Assembly (NCBI GenBank): GCA_002914845.1
Contig: JXTC01000125.1
Span: forward strand, 100,012-164,011
DNA length: 64,000 bases
Direction: 5' to 3'
From: Trema orientale
Taxonomy: Eukaryota; Streptophyta; Magnoliopsida; Rosales; Cannabaceae
Shown: positions 59,174-64,000 of the stretch, in pieces
Position numbering within the stretch: the stretch's first letter is position 1
Layout: every line of letters begins with the position of its first letter
The notes under the pieces: model-generated
What the model saw: only the letters and a program-made list of their open reading frames with translations
Databases searched by the model: none
Told to the model about the DNA's origin: nothing
Translations under genes and position numbers: made by a program

Positions 59174-60217
59174 GAATTCTAGTGTAGGAGCACCACTTTT
59201 GCTCCTATGTAGGAGCACTTTTTTAGACCATAGGATTGAGAATGAGCGGTAATCAGTATATTGAGTGTAATGAATATCTAATATGCAATAACACATGGTA
59301 AAAAAACTTAAAAAGAAAAACAAAAATTTTTCCTCTTACTTTCTCTGAAGCGCCTACTATTCTTATTTGCCGAACTCATCTATGACTTGCTTATTTGTTT
59401 AAAATTACTAGATTTCCTTTTACATTTACCTTTACATATATGATCAAATATGCCAAATTAGATTTGAAGAAGGTTGATTATGACTTATGAATGTATGTTT
59501 GATCTGAATCTACGGATCCCATATCACATGTAAATCAAAACTATTAGCAGAAAAAAAAAAATAGAGAAAATAAAAGCATTATCTTACCGTCATTGGCATT
59601 AGTGCTTTCTTTACAACAAGTTATGAATCCCCACTTCTGGTCATTTTAAGGAAAAGAAATCCAACACTTCTTTTACATATTTTATTCGCATTAATGATGT
59701 ATTAAAAAATAAATGAAATAAATAAATAAAAACTAATTTTAAAAAATTAGTAAATAAAATGAGTGAGTATAATCTTATGTTGTTAATAAGAAGATAGGAA
59801 GAAAGGAAATCGTGTTTTTCTTCTGGTTAAACAGTTTCTTTCTTAGTTTTCATAGATATATGTATAGTAAGTTCTTTAGAGATTGTAAAATCTGCATTTT
59901 GGTTTTGCTCTAATCTTCTTTATAGATGTGCACCTCGTCATTTGAAGTAGATGTCTTATTAAAACCATTAGAAGACATCAATAGAAGCTTAAAATGGAAA
60001 TGGGTCTGTATTCACCCAGGAAAAAAAAAAAAAAAGTGTCTATACGGGAAAGGAAAGTAGCAGATGAAAGAGAAAAATATTTGGGATTTTCTTCTGTGTT
60101 TCACATTGTATTAATTTTTTCCTGCACTCATTTGTTTGGTCAACACTTATTTTCATCCTATGGTCTAAAAAGTGCTCCTACGTAAGAGCAAAAGTGGTGC
60201 TCCTGCACCAGAATTCT
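59174..60217. mobile_element. Terminal-inverted-repeat element of about 1 kb
   Basis: Inverted ends of about 65 bp: GAATTCTAGTGTAGGAGCAC on the left, GAATTCTGGTGCAGGAGCAC (reverse complement) on the right, both continuing through CACTTTTGCTC and TTTTTAGACCATAGGAT. The interior is AT-rich with no transposase. The length of the TIR suggests a Mutator-like or similar non-autonomous DNA element. I could not fix the target duplication. Confidence 0.75.
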
Positions 60218-62019
60218 CCCTTTACAGATAAAAACCGCTCACAAACTTATAACTAAGAAATAACTGCCCAAATGAAGGGGTAAAAAAAAAATACAAGCAC
60301 CCAAGGTGACTACTAACCTAATTTCCTCAAAACTAATTGGGTATTTTCCAATTATTTGACGGAAACAATTAACTAATTTAGCTGAAATAATACTTAATCT
60401 AAAAAAATAATTAAGTATTTATAATTATTTGAAAAAAAAAAAAAGCAACTATGAAGTAATTTGATCATAAAAATCAAAGTTTTTAACTTAAGAAAATTTA
60501 TCAAATTCAAAAGAATGATTAAACTTGAGCCGAGCCAGTGAAAATGGGCCTGAAATTCGAGCTTGGTCCTGATTCTGAATTGAGAACTGAGAGCACGCCT
60601 GCATATTACGCTTTACTATCCAGGTAAATTTCCCTTTATAAAGCATAATAAGCATTTGCCTTTGCCCTTTTGCTTTTGGGAGTTGGGACCACACCACATT
60701 AGCAATCTACAGTTCACAACACACAGCCAGCCTTTTCTGATGTCCGTACGAGTGAAAGAAAGCTCACGTGGCAAAGGGTCCATAATCTTCTGCAGTTTAC
60801 TTTACTCTTATCGAATCCGTGAAATTACGGGTCGTTCAGTATTATCATATTCATGTTCATAACCAATATCCAAAGTGCTGTTATGCTAATTCGCTACCCC
60901 ATGATAGCTAGCAATGTGGTAGAAAACACAAACAAAAAGGCCAAAGCCCACCCGGAAGAATTAGTTGACCGTTATAATAGAAGGACTAGAAGAATTCTAG
61001 GCTGCTTTTTATTTTACACTTTTTCAGTCTCACTATTTGACATGTGGATTAAATTATAGTTTGTTGCATTATTAAAATATTAAACTCGATGGTGGAAGTC
61101 AGGTGTCTACCAATAAGACTGGAGAGTACAAAAAAGAGTGTTTTTAGCACTCTTTATGAAAACTATATATTATCTTTAGTTGTCCCAAACTTAGAATATT
61201 TTATTTTTAATGCCCAAAATCCAATTGTTGATTCCACGAATTAAGGCTGTTTTGACCCTTTTCTCTCCTCTTTATTTCTTCCTGATAATTATAGAGAATG
61301 CTCTACCATAATAATCATAAGTACAACCAAAATGATCCTCTTTGCCTCTTCCTTTCTTCGTAGATGAGACCCAATTTCAGGATCATATATGCCCTATTTT
61401 TCCTTACGGATTTTAGCTAGCCATCCTTGAAGTTTGATTAAGAAGCTCATTTTCCTCTTTGTAATAATATTACAAATATAGTGGAATCCACATATCAATC
61501 AATGAGACATGAGAATGTAAAAGAGAGTCTTTCTAGTACTCATATACTTTAAAAATTTATTGCAGTAACATTATTTAAGGCTAAATCTGACTTTTGACGA
61601 GTAAATAATATATGCGAATTTAACAATAAATGGGACATTTCTAATAGGGAAGGAGAATTGTTTTTTTTTTTTTAAATAAAAAGGAGAATTGGTAGTGTCC
61701 TCGTACTCTCCACCCAGTTTTTGTCACAGTAACCCTTTGAGTCCGACGATCTCTGAGACCATAAGTGGAACAACAAGATCTATTCTTAGGGAGATACGTT
61801 CATAGGATCTACTCATTGATGGCTGCTTATAGAGTAGCAAGCTCGATCTTACACTCCTTCGTGAAAATTCAGACATCTAACCTGATAAAAACGAATGCTC
61901 CAAATAAGCACTTTTGACGTTATACCACTGCTACCAGTGGTAAGGGAAAGGAAATTGTTTTCCATTCACTATTCAAAACCATATATTCATTCCCATTACT
62001 GCAAAATAAACATGTCATA

Positions 62020-63010
62020 AAGAGAATCATTATGGAGAATTGGTGGATTGAAAGTGCTGGTAGTGAAAAAGAGCGCAATCTGACTTGCTGAAAAGCAACT
62101 ATTTAAGATAGCTAGGTGGAGCCATGGAGGGATATGTAGCTGGAACGGCTTGAAATGGAAAAAGTGGTTTGATTAATCTCTCATTCGCGGGCAGCGGGCT
62201 CTTATACAACTACTTTCGTACTCCAATTAGATAGAGAAAGACCCCACAAATGGATAATGTTTACGATTGTGTTATAATCTGGCAAGATCCTCCAAAATAA
62301 TCCCAACAACAAGATCCAATCATAAATTTGGAAATTTGAACCATTATTTGTGTAAGGGCATCTAAAAGACAGTCTTGATTGTTTTTTTTTTTTTTGAAAA
62401 AAAAACACTATTGTCTTGTTTATCAATTGTAGGATGATTACTTACATAAAAAAAAAAAATGTGGGATGATTATGCCATGAGAAAATATATATTTTAGTAA
62501 TTGAAAACTGCTCTTTGAGATTTATTATGCCATATCCCATGTGGCAGCTAATTTCGTGATTTTTTTTTTGGTTCTTTTTGTTCTTCATTGGCTTGTTAAC
62601 AGGAAGCTAAAGTCCAATTGAAGCATGATAAATTCAATTAAACCATGCACTATAAAAAGTTTACAGGTTCTAATTTTTAGTTAATTTCAACATGTTCCTT
62701 TTGATTAAAGTAGGTGGATGGTGGATTTATATTTATAAGTATATGTGTGTGTATATATATAATTGGTTTAATACAAGGCGCCCAATAATACAAGGCATTT
62801 ATAGCTTTTGTATTCGAGCATTTGTTCATTATTAATTAGTACAGAGACAATGGTTGGCCATCAACAGTGCTAAAGTGGTTATATGTGTAGTCTTCTTAGT
62901 GGATGTCCTTTTCGAACAACCTTTCATAATTAATAAAATGGTCGCTTATGTGGCATTGATCATTGATATGTCATATACATTGTGTCACATGCATCATATT
63001 CATACATAGG
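62020..63010. repeat. Segmental duplication, block B
   Basis: Diverged paralogue of block A. It lacks the 3.6-kb transposon nest that splits block A, so it represents the uninterrupted state. Confidence 0.75.
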
Positions 63011-63541
63011 TTGAGGAGCCATTCGTTGACTATATATGAAAGAATAACCCTCTTTGTAGACGTGGGAAGATATTTAAGACAATAATCTAATGAAAATATT
63101 TTCGAAGAAATTATTTTATTGAGAAGCTTGGGTCAGAAAAGAAAAAATAATGCTATATATAGCATTATTGAGATAGAAGATGTCTACGCGGAAAATTTTT
63201 ACAGAGGTAAAAATAATTAGCACTATTATCTAATGCTGTAGAATTCAATGTTATTGCATTTTGTTTTTACTATTTCTCTAAATATATAGGTGGATAACAC
63301 CTAAATCGTAAAATTTAAAGAATGTGTCATTCGAACGAAAAAATTGAACAGACATCCATAGATGGATAAAACAATAAGAATGATGAAAATAATTAAAACA
63401 AACGGATACGAGATACTCACATAAAATAACATAATATGCAATTCACAACACAACGTGGGTGCTTTATGCAGTCCGTACAAGTGAAATATTTTTCTTGAAA
63501 TATGAAATTACATTCGTAGTGATATATGATTCGAATTAACT

Positions 63542-63881
63542 TGGGAGTGCCATTTGACACTTCTTATGATACCAAATTAAGCTATCGATTTGGTAGGACT
63601 TAGGAGACAACAATGGGCATAAAGAAAGTCGGCCCACCTTGAAAAAGGTAGTTAACCGCCAAAGACTCTAAGAACTTCAATGGCACAATGGCAGTTGGCA
63701 GTACTACAAGCACGGAGTCAACTGGGGTGAGCAAGGGATTAATTAATATGGGAGTGCCATTCGACACTTCGTATGATACCAAATTAAGCTATGAATTAGG
63801 AGACAACAATGGCTATAAATAACGCCGGCCCACCCGAAAAAAGGTAGCTAACTGCCAAAGACTTCGAGAACTTCAATGGCA
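63542..63881 (+). repeat. Direct duplication, units of about 140 bp
   Basis: Units 63542-63685 and 63749-63881 share TGGGAGTGCCATT, GATACCAAATTAAGCTAT, GGAGACAACAATGG and AGAACTTCAATGGCA with small differences, offset by 207 bp. Function unknown; no frame is conserved between them. Confidence 0.85.
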
Positions 63882-63908
63882 GGCACGGACCAATAGGAAA
63901 AAAAAGGG

Positions 63909-64000
63909 CCGTTTGTTTCACCCATTCCATTCTATTCAAATGGAAAACTCATTGGAATGAGTGTTTGTTTCAATAATTCTAATTTTTCTATTCAAATGGT
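63909..64000. mobile_element. Left end of a DNA transposon, cut by window edge
   Basis: GGCCGTTTGTTTCACCCATT, followed by repeated CATTCCATT / TTCAAATGG words, resembles the terminal repeat of abundant plant MITEs (hAT or PIF/Harbinger type). The other end is outside the window. Confidence 0.4.

Larger units (their letters stand above)
49492..64000. other. Gene-free repeat-rich region
   Basis: I found no coding exon with conserved-protein character in 14.5 kb. The ITPK promoter occupies the left end and bounded transposons are listed separately. Between them, 51015-51980, 52173-52760, 57420-58760 and 60220-62010 are AT-rich sequence with no feature I can name, apart from a CACGTGGC G-box-like motif near 60766. 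Confidence 0.6.

Noticed and set aside
1..64000. CRISPR arrays, operons, prophage or plasmid features
   Set aside because: The window is plainly a plant nuclear genome with spliced genes, and no regularly spaced repeat array exists.

Overview
This window is nuclear DNA of a flowering plant, almost certainly a eudicot. It is AT-rich, its genes have many short exons with GT-AG introns, and the gaps between genes and the larger introns are full of plant-type transposon debris. I cannot name the species. Two runs of N (13110-13503 and 28635-29073) and a single N at 5571 are assembly gaps.

Layout. (1) 1-2917, minus: the first ten coding exons of an organellar (bacterial-type) aspartyl-tRNA synthetase, cut by the left edge. 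(2) 5794-8787, plus: a three-exon gene for an uncharacterised 791-residue acidic protein with two predicted membrane segments. (3) 10860-11273, plus: a two-exon gene for a 77-residue secreted eight-cysteine defensin-like peptide. (4) 13811-43105, plus: the complete TOR kinase gene. I assembled 57 coding exons in consistent phase, giving 2470 residues with the HEAT region, FAT, FRB, PI3K-like kinase and FATC all present and the catalytic residues intact. (5) 44996-49491, minus: a complete ten-exon inositol-tetrakisphosphate 1-kinase (ITPK) gene, convergent with TOR and 1.9 kb from it. (6) 49.5-64 kb: no gene that I can support. It holds a hAT element with an exact 8-bp target duplication, an antisense SINE, a nest of related MITEs broken by a solo LTR with an exact 5-bp target duplication, a long-hairpin MITE, a terminal-inverted-repeat element of about 1 kb, and a diverged segmental duplication.

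The genes are not an operon and probably act independently: organelle translation (AspRS), TOR signalling, inositol polyphosphate synthesis (ITPK) and defence or signalling (the peptide). TOR and ITPK both act in nutrient and energy signalling, but their adjacency may be chance.

I did not find a new multi-gene system. The most interesting signals are regulatory or structural: three perfect Pumilio-type sites just after the TOR stop codon, a retroposon insertion that duplicated a TOR splice acceptor, telo-box motifs in the TOR leader, a GC-AG intron in ITPK, and the nested transposon cluster whose empty site can be inferred from a diverged duplicate inside the same window.
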